Translations under genes and position numbers: made by a program | The notes under the pieces: model-generated | Told to the model about the DNA's origin: nothing | The model's input: the letters and a program-made list of their open reading frames with translations, nothing else | The model's database searches: none | Source of the DNA: Georgenia yuyongxinii | Lineage (GTDB): Bacteria; Actinomycetota; Actinomycetes; Actinomycetales; Actinomycetaceae | Length of the DNA: 64,000 nucleotides | Direction of reading: 5' to 3' | Assembly (NCBI RefSeq): GCF_006352065.1 | Contig: NZ_CP040915.1 | Location: forward strand, 2,914,001-2,978,000 | Part shown: positions 31,920 through 41,605 of the stretch, one piece after another | How positions within the stretch are numbered: the stretch's first letter is position 1 | Layout of the letters: each line of letters starts with the position of its first letter

Positions 31920-33003
31920 GCTGCGCGGCGGCAGCGAGGCGCTCGGCCTCGTCCATCTCGATCGCCGAGGTGATGACGGGCCCGAGGTCGCCGTCGAGCA
32001 CGTGGTCGAGGTTGTAGGCCTTGTACCCGGTGCGGTGGTCGGCGATGCGGTTCTCGGGGAAGTTGTAGGTGCGGATGCGCTCGGACCGGTCGACGGTGCG
32101 CACCTGCGAACGGCGCTGCTCGGACGCCGCGGCCGCGGCCTCCTCCTGCCGGGCGGCGAGCAGGCGCGCCCGCAGCACGCGCATGGCCTGCTCGCGGTTC
32201 TGCAGCTGCGACTTCTCGTTCTGCATCGACACGACGATGCCGGTGGGCACGTGGGTGATGCGCACGGCCGAGTCGGTGGTGTTGACGGACTGGCCGCCGG
32301 GGCCCGAGGAGCGGTAGACGTCGATGCGCAGGTCGTTGGCGTCGATCTCGACCTCGCCGGGGTCGTCGACCTCGGGCAGGACGAGGACGCCGGCCGCGGA
32401 GGTGTGGATGCGGCCCTGGGACTCGGTGACGGGCACCCGCTGCACGCGGTGGACGCCGCCCTCGTACTTCAGGTGGGCCCACACGCCGTCGGCCGGGTCC
32501 TGCGGCACGCCCTTGGTCTTGATCGCGACGGAGACGTCCTTGTACCCGCCGAGGTCGGACTCGGTGGCGGTGATGAGCTGGGTGGTCCACCCCTGCCGCT
32601 CGGCGTAGCGCAGGTACATGCGCACCAGGTCGCCGGCGAACAGCGCGGACTCCTCCCCGCCCTCCCCCGCCTTGACCTCGAGGATGACGTCGCGGGCGTC
32701 GTCGGGGTCGGTGGGCACGAGGACGCGATGCAGATGGTCCGCGGCCTGCGCGACAGCTGCCTCGAGAGCCGGGAGCTCCTCGGCGAAGGCGGCGTCACCC
32801 TCGGCGAGCTCACGACCCGCGGCGAGGTCGCCGTCGGCCTCCTGCCAGGCCCGGTAGGCCGAGACGACCCGGCCGAGCTCGGCGTAGCGCCGGCCGAGGG
32901 TGCGGGCGCGGCCCTGATCGGCGTGGACGGCGGGGTCCGCCATCGCGCGCTCGATCTCGGCGTGCTCGGCCAGCAGCGGCTCGATGCGCAGGTCCTCGCT
33001 CAA
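31912..33003 (-). CDS. prfA: Peptide chain release factor 1
   Basis: Ends translation at UAA and UAG. The 363-residue protein carries GGQ ([17 protein letters not shown], about residue 235) for peptidyl-tRNA hydrolysis; the stop-codon recognition domain precedes it. TTG 33003 is the likely start, behind a long purine-rich ribosome site (AGAAGGAGAGGGAGCG). The terminator hairpin of rpmE lies just upstream. Confidence 0.96.
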   Translation of the reverse strand: MSEDLRIEPLLAEHAEIERAMADPAVHADQGRARTLGRRYAELGRVVSAYRAWQEADGDLAAGRELAEGDAAFAEELPALEAAVAQAADHLHRVLVPTDPDDARDVILEVKAGEGGEESALFAGDLVRMYLRYAERQGWTTQLITATESDLGGYKDVSVAIKTKGVPQDPADGVWAHLKYEGGVHRVQRVPVTESQGRIHTSAAGVLVLPEVDDPGEVEIDANDLRIDVYRSSGPGGQSVNTTDSAVRITHVPTGIVVSMQNEKSQLQNREQAMRVLRARLLAARQEEAAAAASEQRRSQVRTVDRSERIRTYNFPENRIADHRTGYKAYNLDHVLDGDLGPVITSAIEMDEAERLAAAAQHG

Positions 33004-33037
33004 CGCTCCCTCTCCTTCTGGCCGGTGCGGATACGAC

Positions 33038-33089
33038 AGCGCCGGCGGGAGCCGCGGACCGGGAGGTCCTTGCGGCTACCGCCGGCGCT
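33038..33089 (-). terminator. Long hairpin between rpmE and prfA
   Basis: Left arm 33038-33055 and right arm 33072-33089 pair over about 17 bases with one mismatch, enclosing a 16-base loop. It begins ten bases past the rpmE stop and 35 bases before the prfA start, so it probably ends or attenuates transcription from rpmE into prfA. Confidence 0.65.
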
Positions 33090-33098
33090 GGGAAGCAG

Positions 33099-33308
33099 CT
33101 ACTTCTTCTTGCCGTAGCGAGCCTCGAAGCGGGCGACGCGGCCACCGGTGTCGAGGATCTTCTGCTTGCCCGTGTAGAACGGGTGGCAGGCACTGCACAC
33201 GTCGGCGTGGATCTCGCCGGACGTGGAGGTGCTGTGGGTGCTGAAGGTGTTGCCGCACGTGCACGTCACCATGGTGGTGACGTACTCGGGGTGGATGCCC
33301 TGCTTCAT
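33099..33308 (-). CDS. rpmE: 50S ribosomal protein L31, zinc-binding type
   Basis: A 69-residue ribosomal protein, [22 protein letters not shown]. Cysteines in CTCG and [11 protein letters not shown] form the zinc site of the C+ type (RpmE1), the form that cells keep when zinc is adequate. Located between rho and prfA, as in most Gram-positive bacteria. ATG 33308 is unambiguous. Confidence 0.97.
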   Translation of the reverse strand: MKQGIHPEYVTTMVTCTCGNTFSTHSTSTSGEIHADVCSACHPFYTGKQKILDTGGRVARFEARYGKKK

Positions 33309-33460
33309 GACTCTCCTAGGTTCGTGGATGCCCCGGGTCGCACGCGAGGCCGCGCACGTGAACCGGAAGCCGACGAGACATTGTGCCAGACGGCGCCGCA
33401 CCCGGTCACACCGAGCAGCGGCGCTGTGAGCGACGTCATGCCGCCCGCCCAATTCCCCCT

Positions 33461-33516
33461 GAGATGTCGTCTTCTGGGCGACATGTCATGACATCTCGCC
33501 GACGAGATGACATCTC
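33461..33516. repeat. Palindromic repeat locus B, after rho
   Basis: Contains GAGATGTCGTC (degenerate), GACATGTCATGACATCTCG and the perfect core GAGATGACATCTC (33504-33516). It ends 18 bases past the rho stop codon (rho reads leftward). The ATGTCATGACAT segment is shared with the large palindrome at 43397-43452. Confidence 0.85.
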
Positions 33517-33534
33517 ACGGGGGTGGCGGCCGTG

Positions 33535-35652
33535 TCAGTGGATCGCGAGCTCCGGCTCGGCGCCCGCGGGGGTCGGGGTGGTCTTCTGCACCCTCATGAG
33601 GAACTCGGCGTTCGAGCCCGTCTCGCGCAGCTTGCCGAGCAGGAGGTCGAGCGCCTGCTGCTGGTCGAGAGCACCCATGACACGGCGCAGCTTCCAGACG
33701 ATCTTGAGCTCCTCGGCGGCCATGAGCAGCTCCTCACGGCGAGTGCCGGAGGCGTTGATGTCTACGGCCGGGAAGATCCGCTTGTCGGCCAGCTGGCGCG
33801 ACAGACGCAGCTCCATGTTCCCGGTGCCCTTGAACTCCTCGAAGATGACCTCGTCCATCTTCGACCCGGTCTCCACCAGCGCGGAGGCCAGGATCGTCAG
33901 CGAACCGCCGTGCTCGATGTTGCGGGCGGCGCCGAAGAACTTCTTGGGCGGGTAGAGCGCCGAGGCGTCCACACCACCGGAGAGGATGCGCCCGGAGGCC
34001 GGGGCCGCCAAGTTGTACGCCCGCGAGAGGCGAGTCAGGGAGTCGAGCAGCACGACGACGTCCTGACCCAGCTCGACCAGGCGCTTGGCGCGCTCGATCG
34101 CGAGCTCGGCGACGATCGTGTGGTCGGTGGCCGGCCGGTCGAAGGTGGAGGCGATGACCTCACCCTTGACCATGCGCTCCATGTCCGTGACCTCCTCGGG
34201 GCGCTCGTCGACGAGCACCACCATGAGGTGAACGTGCGGGTTGTTGATGGAGATCGCGTTGGCGATCTGCTGCATGATGATCGTCTTGCCAGCCTTGGGC
34301 GGGGAGACGATCAGGCCACGCTGGCCCTTGCCGATCGGGGCGACGAGGTCGATGACTCGCGGCGTGATCGCCTTGGGAGTGGTCTCCAGACGCAGCTGCT
34401 CCTGCGGGTACAGCGGGGTGAGCTTGCTGAACTCCGGACGCTGACGCGCGTTCTCCACGCTCATGCCGTTGACGCTGTCGAGGCGCACGAGGGCGTTGAA
34501 CTTCTGCCGCTTGTTCTCGGCCTCGCCCTCGTGGGGCTGACGGACGGCGCCGGTGATGGCATCACCGCGGCGCAGGCCGTTCTTCTTGACCTGGCCGAGG
34601 GTGACATAGACGTCGTTGGGGCCGGGCAGGTATCCGGAGGTCCGCACGAACGCGTAGTTCTCGAGGATGTCGAGAATGCCGGCGACGGGCAGCAGGACGT
34701 CGTCCTCGCTGACCTCCGGCGTCATCTCCTCGTACGGGGCGTAGTCCGTGCGGCCGCCGGTGCGGCGCTTGTTGCGGTCGCGGCCGCGGTCGCGGTTGCG
34801 GCGCCGGTTGCGTCCGCCGTGCTCGTCGTCGGCGTCGTCCTGATGGGTGCGCTGCTGCTGACCCTGCGGACCACCGTGCTGGTTCTGCGTCCGCTGGCCG
34901 TCCTGGTCACCACCACGACGGCGCGCGGCTGCCGCGTCGCCGAGGGCGTCGAGGGCCCGGCGCGCACGCTCCTCGTCGGTCTCGACGTTCACGCCGTTGC
35001 GGGCGGCGTGAACGGCGAGCTCACGCTTGAGCGCCTCCTTGGCGTCGTCGTGCGCCTCGGGCGCATCCTGCGTGTCCTGCGTCTCGGGGTTCGCGACGGG
35101 CGCGGTCGCTCGGCGTGATCCGCGGCGGCGCGGCGCGTCCGTCCGCTCGGCGGCGGCCGGCTGCTGATCGGCGGCGGCCGGCTGCAAATCGGCGGCGGTC
35201 GGCTGCTGCGTGGGCGCCGACTGCTCGGCGGTCACCGGCTGGGTTGGCTCGGTGGCACGCGGTGCGGCGGCCTCCGGCTCGGTCCGCTCGGAGCGCTCGG
35301 TGGCACGCGGCGCGGCAGCGCGGCTGCGCGTGCGGGGTGCCCGCTCGGTGGGCTGGGTGCCCTCGGCGGGCAGGGAGTCGACGGACCGGGCACCTTCGAC
35401 AGGTGCGGAGTCGACGGACCGGGCACCCTCGGCTGGCGCGGTCCGGGCTGCCTGCTGGCCCGACGCGGGAGCGGAGCCGCCGTTGCGACCTTCACGGATG
35501 GCCGTGATCAGGTCGCTCTTCCGCATCTTGGTGGTGCCCTTCAGGCCCATCTCGCTGGCCAGCGCCTGCAGCTCGGGCAGGCGCATGGTGCTCAGCGAGC
35601 CCCCACGGGCGGCGCGGCCTTCGCTCTGGGGGGCTTCGACGGTCTCGGTCAC
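33535..35652 (-). CDS. rho: Transcription termination factor Rho, with long N-terminal insertion
   Basis: Hexameric RNA-dependent ATPase ending transcription. The 705-residue protein is much longer than the 419-residue E. coli Rho. After the Rho N-domain (MRLPELQALASEMGLKGTTK, residues 23-42) come about 240 residues of disordered sequence: Ala/Pro/Gln/Glu first (VEGARSVDS repeats, QPAAADQQPAAAE), then a basic Arg/Asn/Asp stretch. The RNA-binding domain and ATPase follow: P-loop SPPKAGKTIIMQQ (about 454), Walker B VVVLLDSLTRLSRAYN. Such insertions are known in actinomycete Rho and bind RNA. GTG 35652 is the start. A repeat locus lies just past its stop. Confidence 0.97.
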   Translation of the reverse strand: MTETVEAPQSEGRAARGGSLSTMRLPELQALASEMGLKGTTKMRKSDLITAIREGRNGGSAPASGQQAARTAPAEGARSVDSAPVEGARSVDSLPAEGTQPTERAPRTRSRAAAPRATERSERTEPEAAAPRATEPTQPVTAEQSAPTQQPTAADLQPAAADQQPAAAERTDAPRRRGSRRATAPVANPETQDTQDAPEAHDDAKEALKRELAVHAARNGVNVETDEERARRALDALGDAAAARRRGGDQDGQRTQNQHGGPQGQQQRTHQDDADDEHGGRNRRRNRDRGRDRNKRRTGGRTDYAPYEEMTPEVSEDDVLLPVAGILDILENYAFVRTSGYLPGPNDVYVTLGQVKKNGLRRGDAITGAVRQPHEGEAENKRQKFNALVRLDSVNGMSVENARQRPEFSKLTPLYPQEQLRLETTPKAITPRVIDLVAPIGKGQRGLIVSPPKAGKTIIMQQIANAISINNPHVHLMVVLVDERPEEVTDMERMVKGEVIASTFDRPATDHTIVAELAIERAKRLVELGQDVVVLLDSLTRLSRAYNLAAPASGRILSGGVDASALYPPKKFFGAARNIEHGGSLTILASALVETGSKMDEVIFEEFKGTGNMELRLSRQLADKRIFPAVDINASGTRREELLMAAEELKIVWKLRRVMGALDQQQALDLLLGKLRETGSNAEFLMRVQKTTPTPAGAEPELAIH

Positions 35653-35753
35653 GAGGTTCCTTCCCTCGGTGGATGTCCGCGCGCGGGTGCGGGGACGTCA
35701 TGTGGGTCCAGCCAGGTGGCTGGAAGGTTGTTGGGGGCCGGCTCGTGCGCATC

Positions 35754-35772
35754 GTGCACTGACTCAGTGCAC
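35754..35772 (-). promoter_or_regulatory. Perfect 19-bp palindrome in the rho leader
   Basis: GTGCACTGA-C-TCAGTGCAC is a perfect inverted repeat 102 bases upstream of the rho start. A second small hairpin (CCAGCC-AGGT-GGCTGG) sits at 35708-35723. The untranslated stretch 35653-36053 is about 400 bases long and otherwise holds only a few AT-rich patches (35860-35900) that could carry a promoter. The palindrome could be an operator or a leader hairpin for Rho autoregulation. Confidence 0.5.
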
Positions 35773-36013
35773 AAAGGCTGTGGCGGGCATGCTCCGTCTG
35801 TACGAAGACGTGGTAGACGCACCCAGGTGCGCGGAAGACGTCCGCAGGGAGTCGGTGCGCTTTGATCTTAACAGCCACAACGCCACGGTTGTTCCATTTG
35901 TGGCGGCACGTCGACGGCGGCGGTATTGGCATTTCCGCGGCGGTGGTCGGCGGCGATCGTGGTCTGCCCCTCGAGGGCGGAATGGTCACGATCTGCCGGC
36001 CACGCCAACAACC

Positions 36014-36058
36014 GACGGCGCGGAAGCCCTCAGCGCCGACGGCGCGGAAGCCCTCAGT
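36014..36058. repeat. 24-bp tandem duplication over the thrB stop
   Basis: Two copies of a 24-base unit (first 36014-36037, second from 36038) share GACGGCGCGGAAGCCCTCAG. The second copy overlaps the thrB stop codon (36054-36056). Confidence 0.75.
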
Positions 36059-36944
36059 ACAGGTGCGCACCCGACCGTGGCACGCCGGGGCGGACCACCC
36101 GCCAGCCGTGCCCGGTGAGCGCGGCGGTGGTCGGTGCGTCGAGGTCATCGAGGACGAGCACGCTGGGACCGGCGCCGGAGATGACAGCCGGCCAGCCGGC
36201 CTCGCGCAGCGCCCGCACCACCTCGGCGGTCTCCCGCATGGCGTCCGCGCGGTAGTGCTGGTGCAGCTGGTCCTCCGTGGCGGCCATGAGGAGGTCGGTC
36301 TGCCCCCCTAGAGCCAGGATGAGCAGCGCGGTCCGGGCGACGTTGAACGCCGCATCGCTGTGCGGCACCTCGCGCGGCAGCACCGCGCGCGCGGTGTGGG
36401 TGAGCAGCTGGTGCTCCGGGACGAGCACGGTGGGCGCGAAGCCGTCGTGCAGCGGGACGGCCGCGGCGTGCGGGCCGAGCGCGTCCACCCACGCAGCGGT
36501 CGCTCCACCGAGCAGCGCGGGTGCGGCGTTGTCGGGGTGCCCCTCGAGCTGGGTGGCCAGGGTGAGGACGGCGTCGTCGTCGAGCGCCTCCGGCTCCGAG
36601 ACGAGACCACGGGCGGCGATGAGCCCCGCGACCACCGCGGCCGCCGACGACCCCATGCCCCGGCCGTGCGGGATGACGTTGTGGCAGATCAGGTCCAGGC
36701 CCGCCTGCGGGGCCCCCGCGTGCTCGAGCCCGGCCCGCACGGCCCGCACCACCAGGTGCCCCTCGCCGTCGGGCAGCTCACCGGCGCCCTCACCGGTCAC
36801 CGTCACGGTCGTCTCCCCGGCGACGGCTCGCACGGAGATCTCGTCCCACACACCGAGCGCGAGACCGAGCGTGTCAAAGCCCGGGCCGAGGTTCGCCGAG
36901 GTGGCCGGCACCCGCACCCGGACCTGGTCGCGCACGAGCCGCAT
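36054..36944 (-). CDS. thrB: Homoserine kinase
   Basis: Phosphorylates homoserine for threonine synthesis. The 296-residue GHMP kinase shows VRVPATSANLGPGFDTLGLAL, the ATP loop IPHGRGMGSSAAAVVAGL and the C-terminal VISGAGPSVLVL. ATG 36944 follows the thrC stop by 17 bases; a longer in-frame start lies inside thrC and is rejected. Last gene of the hom-thrC-thrB unit. Confidence 0.96.
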   Translation of the reverse strand: MRLVRDQVRVRVPATSANLGPGFDTLGLALGVWDEISVRAVAGETTVTVTGEGAGELPDGEGHLVVRAVRAGLEHAGAPQAGLDLICHNVIPHGRGMGSSAAAVVAGLIAARGLVSEPEALDDDAVLTLATQLEGHPDNAAPALLGGATAAWVDALGPHAAAVPLHDGFAPTVLVPEHQLLTHTARAVLPREVPHSDAAFNVARTALLILALGGQTDLLMAATEDQLHQHYRADAMRETAEVVRALREAGWPAVISGAGPSVLVLDDLDAPTTAALTGHGWRVVRPGVPRSGAHLY

Positions 36945-36961
36945 CGCGCCGCCCCGCGCCG

Positions 36962-38062
36962 TTACAGACCCAGGGCCGCGACGGCGGCCTCGAGCGTGGG
37001 CGCGATGACCTGCGGCTCGACGCGCGTCTCCCCCAGCGCGGTCGCCGTGTCCTTCAGGCCGTTGCCGGTCACGGTGCACACGATGCGCGCCCCGGCCGGG
37101 ACCTTGCCCAGCTCGGCGGCCTGCAGCAGCCCGGCGACGGACGCCGCGGACGCCGGCTCGACGAATACGCCCACCTCGGCGGCGAGCAGGCGCTGCGCGT
37201 CGAGGATCTGCGCGTCGGTGACGGCGTCGATCCACCCGCCGGAGTCGTCGCGCGCGGCCTCGGCGTACGCCCAGGAGGCGGGGTTGCCGATGCGGATGGC
37301 GGTGGCGATGGTCTCGGGGTGCTCCACGGGGGCGCCCTTGACGAACGGGGCCGCACCCTCGGCCTGCACGCCCCACATCTGCGGGACCTTGGTGGCCACC
37401 GGCGCCAGCCGCGTGGCGGCGTCGTCGATCGAGGCCGCGGTGGTGCGCCCGGCGTACTCGTTGTAGCCCATCCAGTACGCGGAGATGTTGCCGGCGTTGC
37501 CGACCGGCAGCACGTGGATGTCCGGGGCGTCACCGAGAGCGTCGACGATCTCGAACGCCGCGGACTTCTGCCCCTGCAGGCGGTAGGGGTTGACCGAGTT
37601 GACCAGCGCGACGGGGTACTTCTCGGCCAGGTCGCGCACGATGGTGAGGCAGTCGTCGAAGTTGCCGTCGACCGCCACCAGGGTGGCGCCGTGGACGATC
37701 GCCTGCGCGAGCTTCCCGGCCGCGATCTTCCCGGCGGGCAGGACGACGGCGCAGCCCAGGCCAGCGGCGACGGCGTACGCCGCGGCGGAGGCGGAGGTGT
37801 TACCGGTCGAGGCGCACACCACCATCTGTGTGTCGGTGGCCGCGACCTTGGACATCGCCATGGTCATGCCACGGTCCTTGAAGGAGCCGGTGGGGTTGGC
37901 GCCCTCGACCTTGACGTGGACCTCGGCGCCGGTGCGCGCGTTGAGCGCCGGGGCGGGCACCAGTGGGGTGCCGCCCTCCCCGAGCGTGATGACCGGGTCG
38001 CCGTCGCCGATCGGCAGCCGCGCCCGGTACTCCTCGATCACGCCGCGCCACAGGTGGGCCAT
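36962..38062 (-). CDS. thrC: Threonine synthase
   Basis: PLP enzyme turning O-phosphohomoserine into threonine. The 366-residue protein has the PLP lysine in [15 protein letters not shown], the phosphate-binding [15 protein letters not shown] and a C-terminal TGNGLKD. The length fits the short class found in most Gram-positives. ATG 38062 overlaps the hom stop by one base (TGATG). Confidence 0.96.
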   Translation of the reverse strand: MAHLWRGVIEEYRARLPIGDGDPVITLGEGGTPLVPAPALNARTGAEVHVKVEGANPTGSFKDRGMTMAMSKVAATDTQMVVCASTGNTSASAAAYAVAAGLGCAVVLPAGKIAAGKLAQAIVHGATLVAVDGNFDDCLTIVRDLAEKYPVALVNSVNPYRLQGQKSAAFEIVDALGDAPDIHVLPVGNAGNISAYWMGYNEYAGRTTAASIDDAATRLAPVATKVPQMWGVQAEGAAPFVKGAPVEHPETIATAIRIGNPASWAYAEAARDDSGGWIDAVTDAQILDAQRLLAAEVGVFVEPASAASVAGLLQAAELGKVPAGARIVCTVTGNGLKDTATALGETRVEPQVIAPTLEAAVAALGL

Positions 38063-39375
38063 CAGTTCCCCTCGACTCTCATCACGGAGACGACCTCGTG
38101 CACGCGCGGGTCGTCGGACAGCTTCGCCACGGTCTGCGCCAGCGCCGCCTCGGTGGCGAGGTGGCTGACGATGGTGATCCGGGCGTCGCCGTCGCCGGCG
38201 CCGGTCTGCCGGACGCTCTCGATGGACACGCCGTGCTCGCCGTACACCCCCGCGACGGCGGCGAGAGTGCCGGGCTCGTCGGCCAGGCGCAGCTGCACCT
38301 GGGTGCGGGCCGGGGTCTGCTCGTCGGTGACCAGCGGCAGCTCGGCGTAGGTGGACTCACGCGGGGCGTTGCCGCCGTGGACCTTGTGGCTGGCGGCGGC
38401 CACCAGGTCGCCCAGGACGGCGGAGGCCGTGGGGGCCCCGCCGGCGCCCTGACCGTAGAACATCAGCCGGCCGGCGGCCTCGGCCTCGACCACGACGGCG
38501 TTGAACGCCCCGCGGACGGCTGCGAGCGGGTGGGTGGCGGGCAGCAGCGCCGGGTGGACCCGCACGCTGATGCCGCGGGTGTCGTTGTCCGTGATGCGGC
38601 GTGCGACCGCGAGCAGCTTGATGACGTATCCCGCCTCGCGCGCCTCCGCCATGTCCGCGGCGGTGACCTGGCGGATGCCGGTGACCGGCACGTCGTCGAT
38701 GCTCACCCGGGTGTGGAAGGCGAGAGAGGCGAGGATCGCGGCCTTGGCGGCGGCGTCGTGCCCGTCGACGTCGGCGGTGGGGTCGGCCTCGGCGTAGCCG
38801 AGCTCCTGGGCCAGCGCGAGGGCGTCGTCGAAGCTCAGGCCACGCGTGGCCATCTCGTCGAGGATGAAGTTCGTGGTGCCGTTGACGATGCCCAGGACGG
38901 CGTCGACGTTGTCCCCCGCGAGGGACTCACGCAGGCCGTAGACGACCGGGACCGCGCCGGCCACCGCGGCCTCGTAGTACAGGTCGGCGCCGGACCGCTC
39001 GGCCGCACCGTGGAGCTCGGGGCCGTGCGCGGCGAGCAGCGCCTTGTTGCCGGTGACGACGGTGGCGCCGGACTCCAGCGCGGCGAGGACCAGCGGGCGC
39101 ACCGGGTCGATGCCGCCGATGAGCTCGACGACGATGTCCGCCTGCGCCACCAGGGCTGCGGCGTCGTCGGTGAGGAGCTCGCGGGGCACCCACGGGTCAC
39201 GCTCGGCGTCGGTGTCGCGCACCGCGATACCGACGAGCTCGAGCCGGGCACCCGCACGCGCCGCGAGGTCGTCGGCGTGCTCCCGCAGCAGGCGGACCAC
39301 CTGGGAGCCGACCGTGCCGCAGCCCAGCAGGGCGATGCGCACGGCGTCGGGGTGCTGGGCGGTGGAACTGCTCAC
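38062..39375 (-). CDS. hom: Homoserine dehydrogenase
   Basis: Reduces aspartate semialdehyde to homoserine. The 437-residue protein has the dinucleotide fold ([17 protein letters not shown]), the NKALLAAHG and [11 protein letters not shown] catalytic segments, the [19 protein letters not shown] signature and a C-terminal ACT domain (from about 355) for threonine feedback. GTG 39375 (VSSSTAQH) has GGAGAGGA upstream; the longer frame to 39471 is rejected. Confidence 0.96.
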   Translation of the reverse strand: MSSSTAQHPDAVRIALLGCGTVGSQVVRLLREHADDLAARAGARLELVGIAVRDTDAERDPWVPRELLTDDAAALVAQADIVVELIGGIDPVRPLVLAALESGATVVTGNKALLAAHGPELHGAAERSGADLYYEAAVAGAVPVVYGLRESLAGDNVDAVLGIVNGTTNFILDEMATRGLSFDDALALAQELGYAEADPTADVDGHDAAAKAAILASLAFHTRVSIDDVPVTGIRQVTAADMAEAREAGYVIKLLAVARRITDNDTRGISVRVHPALLPATHPLAAVRGAFNAVVVEAEAAGRLMFYGQGAGGAPTASAVLGDLVAAASHKVHGGNAPRESTYAELPLVTDEQTPARTQVQLRLADEPGTLAAVAGVYGEHGVSIESVRQTGAGDGDARITIVSHLATEAALAQTVAKLSDDPRVHEVVSVMRVEGN

Positions 39376-39534
39376 CGGGGCGTCCTCTCCTTCTCCGCGG
39401 GGCGCCCGCCGCCGGGTCGGCGCGGGACCCGGCGCGGGGTCGTGGCCCAGGATAGGGGCGCGCGCCGACATGCCCGGCCGGTGTCCAGCCGCTGGCGTGA
39501 AGCCGGGCTCCCTCGGCCGGGCGGCGAGACGCCG

Positions 39535-39971
39535 TCAGCTCTGGGGCGACGGCGGACGCGGCCGGTCGAGCCGGTCTGCGTGAGCGGCGCGAACCGGTTC
39601 GGCACTCTCCTGTGCTCGACGATCCTGCCGTCGACCACGCGGACGACGGCGAGGACCGTGATGTCGACCGGACGTCCGGAGGGCGGCCCCATGAACGGAC
39701 CCGTGTTCGTGCCCTGCGCGCGCAGGCGGACCCGCAGGGTGTCGTCGCGCTCGGCCCGGCCCGCGACCGTGTAGCGGATGCCCGGGGTGGCGCGGCGGAC
39801 CTGCCGCATCGCCGTTCTCAGGGTCTCGAGCCCTCTCGATGCCGAGCTGGTGCTCGACGAAGTCCGGGGACACACCTCCTCGACGACATCGGTACTCTCG
39901 CGGCGAACCCCTCGTCCAGCTGCCGGGGGAAGAGATCGAGCCCGGGTGGCGGCGGCGCCCTTCCCGTGCAT
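39535..39971 (-). pseudogene. Decayed SnoaL-like (ester cyclase/NTF2-fold) gene
   Basis: Family-like sequence is scattered over all three minus-strand frames: LDEGFAAR in one, STDVVEEV in a second, SPDFVEHQLGIE in a third, then LETLRTAMRQVRRATPGIRY through DGRIVEHRRVPNRFAPLTQTG back in the second. Read together these give a SnoaL-like small polyketide-cyclase/ester-cyclase fold of about 130 residues. At least three frameshifts and no proper stop make it a pseudogene. It lies in the 799-base gap between hom and lysA, where the rest is repeat locus C and unremarkable sequence (39376-39534). It may have begun near ATG 39971. Confidence 0.75.
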
Positions 39972-40060
39972 GACGGTGTCCTCCCGCGCGATCGACGCCG
40001 CACGGCAGCCCGTATGCGGCGGAGAGACCGGGGAGCGAGGCGGTGACGTGTCGCCCATCT

Positions 40061-40160
40061 GATGACTCGCGGAAGCATGACTCGCGGAAGAATGACAACG
40101 CCCGGAGCGAAAGACTCGCGGAAGAGATGACATCTCGCGGAGAAGATGACATCTCGCGGG
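40061..40160. repeat. Palindromic repeat locus C, after lysA
   Basis: Starts with short degenerate units (ATGACTCGCGGAAG repeated with small changes) and ends with GAGATGACATCTCGCGG (core 40124-40136) and AAGATGACATCTCGCGG. It ends 15 bases past the lysA stop codon, with lysA reading leftward. Same core and TCGCGG flank as locus A. Confidence 0.88.
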
Positions 40161-40174
40161 ATGGGGTGGTGCCG

Positions 40175-41605
40175 TCAGCCCTCGTCGAGCGCGAGCAGGT
40201 CCTCGACCGTCTCCCGGCGCACCAGCACCCGCGCCTGGCCGTCCCGCACTGCCAGGACCGGCGGGCGCGGCACCATGTTGTAGTTGCTGGCCATCGACCG
40301 GCCGTACGCGCCGGTCGCGGGCACCGCGAGCAGGTCCCCGGCCCGGACGTCGGCGGGCAGCGCGACGCCGTGGACCACGATGTCCCCGCTCTCGCAGTGC
40401 TTGCCCACCACCCGCGCGGTGACGGCCTCGGCGTCGGACGCGCGCGAGGCCAGCGCCGCGGTGTACTCGGCCTGGTACAGCGCCGGGCGGATGTTGTCGC
40501 TCATCCCCCCGTCGACGCTGACGTAGGTGCGCCGGCCGCCGTCGTCGAGGGCGACGACCTTGACGGTGCCCACCGTGTACAGCGTGAGCGCGGACGGGCC
40601 AACGATCGACCGGCCGGGTTCGACCGAGATGCGGGGGACGTCGGTGCCCAGGTCCGTGCAGGCCCGCCGGACGGCGTCCGCGAGGGTCGTGGCGATCTGC
40701 TCGGGCGTGGGGGGCACGCCGTCGTGCCCGGTGTAGCTGATGCCGTAGCCGCCGCCGAGGTCCACCTCGGGCATGAGGTGACCGCTGCGGGCGGCGACGT
40801 CGGCGCGCAGGCCCAGGACGGCGCGGGCGGCCACCTCGAACCCGGCCAGGTCCAGGATCTGGGAGCCGATGTGCGAGTGCAGGCCGATGAGGTCGAGCTC
40901 GGGGCGGGCGAGGATGGTCTCGACGGCCTTGGCGGCGGCGCCCGAGGTGAGGGAGAGGCCGAACTTCTGGTCCTCGTGGGCGGTGGCGATGAACTCGTGC
41001 CCCCCGGCGTGGACGCCGGTGGTGACCCGCACCATCACCGGGGCGACCACGCCGAGGCGGGCGGCGACGGCGGCGACCTGGTCGATCTCGGGCAGCGAGT
41101 CGACCACGATCCGGCCCACCCCGTGCTCCAGGGCTGCGGTGATCTCGGCGTCGGACTTGTTGTTGCCGTGCAGGCCGATGGCCTCCCCCGGCACCTCGGC
41201 GCGGATGGCCACGGCGAGCTCCCCGCCGGTGGCGGTGTCCACCCGCAGGCCTTCCTCGTGCACCCAGCGGGCCACGGCGACGGACAGGAACGCCTTGCCG
41301 GCGTAGTACACGTCTGCCCCGGCCATCCCGGCCTCGGGGGCGAAGGCGGCGGCGAACGCCTCGGCGAACCGGCGGGCCCGGCCGCGCAGGTCCGCCTCGT
41401 CCACGACGTAGGCGGGGGTCCCGTGCTGGCGGGCGATGTCGCGCACATCCAGGCCGGCGACGGCCAGCGCACCGTCGGGCCCGCGGCGGATGGTCGTCGA
41501 CCACGGCTCGCCGCCCGGCTCGGGGGCGGGCAGCGGCGGCGCGTCCACGGCGGGGGCCTGCGCCGGGTGGGCCTGGTGCGGCGCCTCGGCCCGGTGCCGG
41601 TTCAC
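40175..41605 (-). CDS. lysA: Diaminopimelate decarboxylase
   Basis: Last step of lysine synthesis, from meso-DAP. The 476-residue PLP enzyme has the lysine in DVYYAGKAFLS, HSHIGSQI, the glycine loop VDLGGGYGISYTG and the substrate motif VGKHCESGD. GTG 41605 overlaps the argS stop by four bases (GTGA). The first 30 residues are His/Ala/Pro-rich and may not be conserved. The argS-lysA pair is standard in actinomycetes. Confidence 0.96.
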   Translation of the reverse strand: MNRHRAEAPHQAHPAQAPAVDAPPLPAPEPGGEPWSTTIRRGPDGALAVAGLDVRDIARQHGTPAYVVDEADLRGRARRFAEAFAAAFAPEAGMAGADVYYAGKAFLSVAVARWVHEEGLRVDTATGGELAVAIRAEVPGEAIGLHGNNKSDAEITAALEHGVGRIVVDSLPEIDQVAAVAARLGVVAPVMVRVTTGVHAGGHEFIATAHEDQKFGLSLTSGAAAKAVETILARPELDLIGLHSHIGSQILDLAGFEVAARAVLGLRADVAARSGHLMPEVDLGGGYGISYTGHDGVPPTPEQIATTLADAVRRACTDLGTDVPRISVEPGRSIVGPSALTLYTVGTVKVVALDDGGRRTYVSVDGGMSDNIRPALYQAEYTAALASRASDAEAVTARVVGKHCESGDIVVHGVALPADVRAGDLLAVPATGAYGRSMASNYNMVPRPPVLAVRDGQARVLVRRETVEDLLALDEG

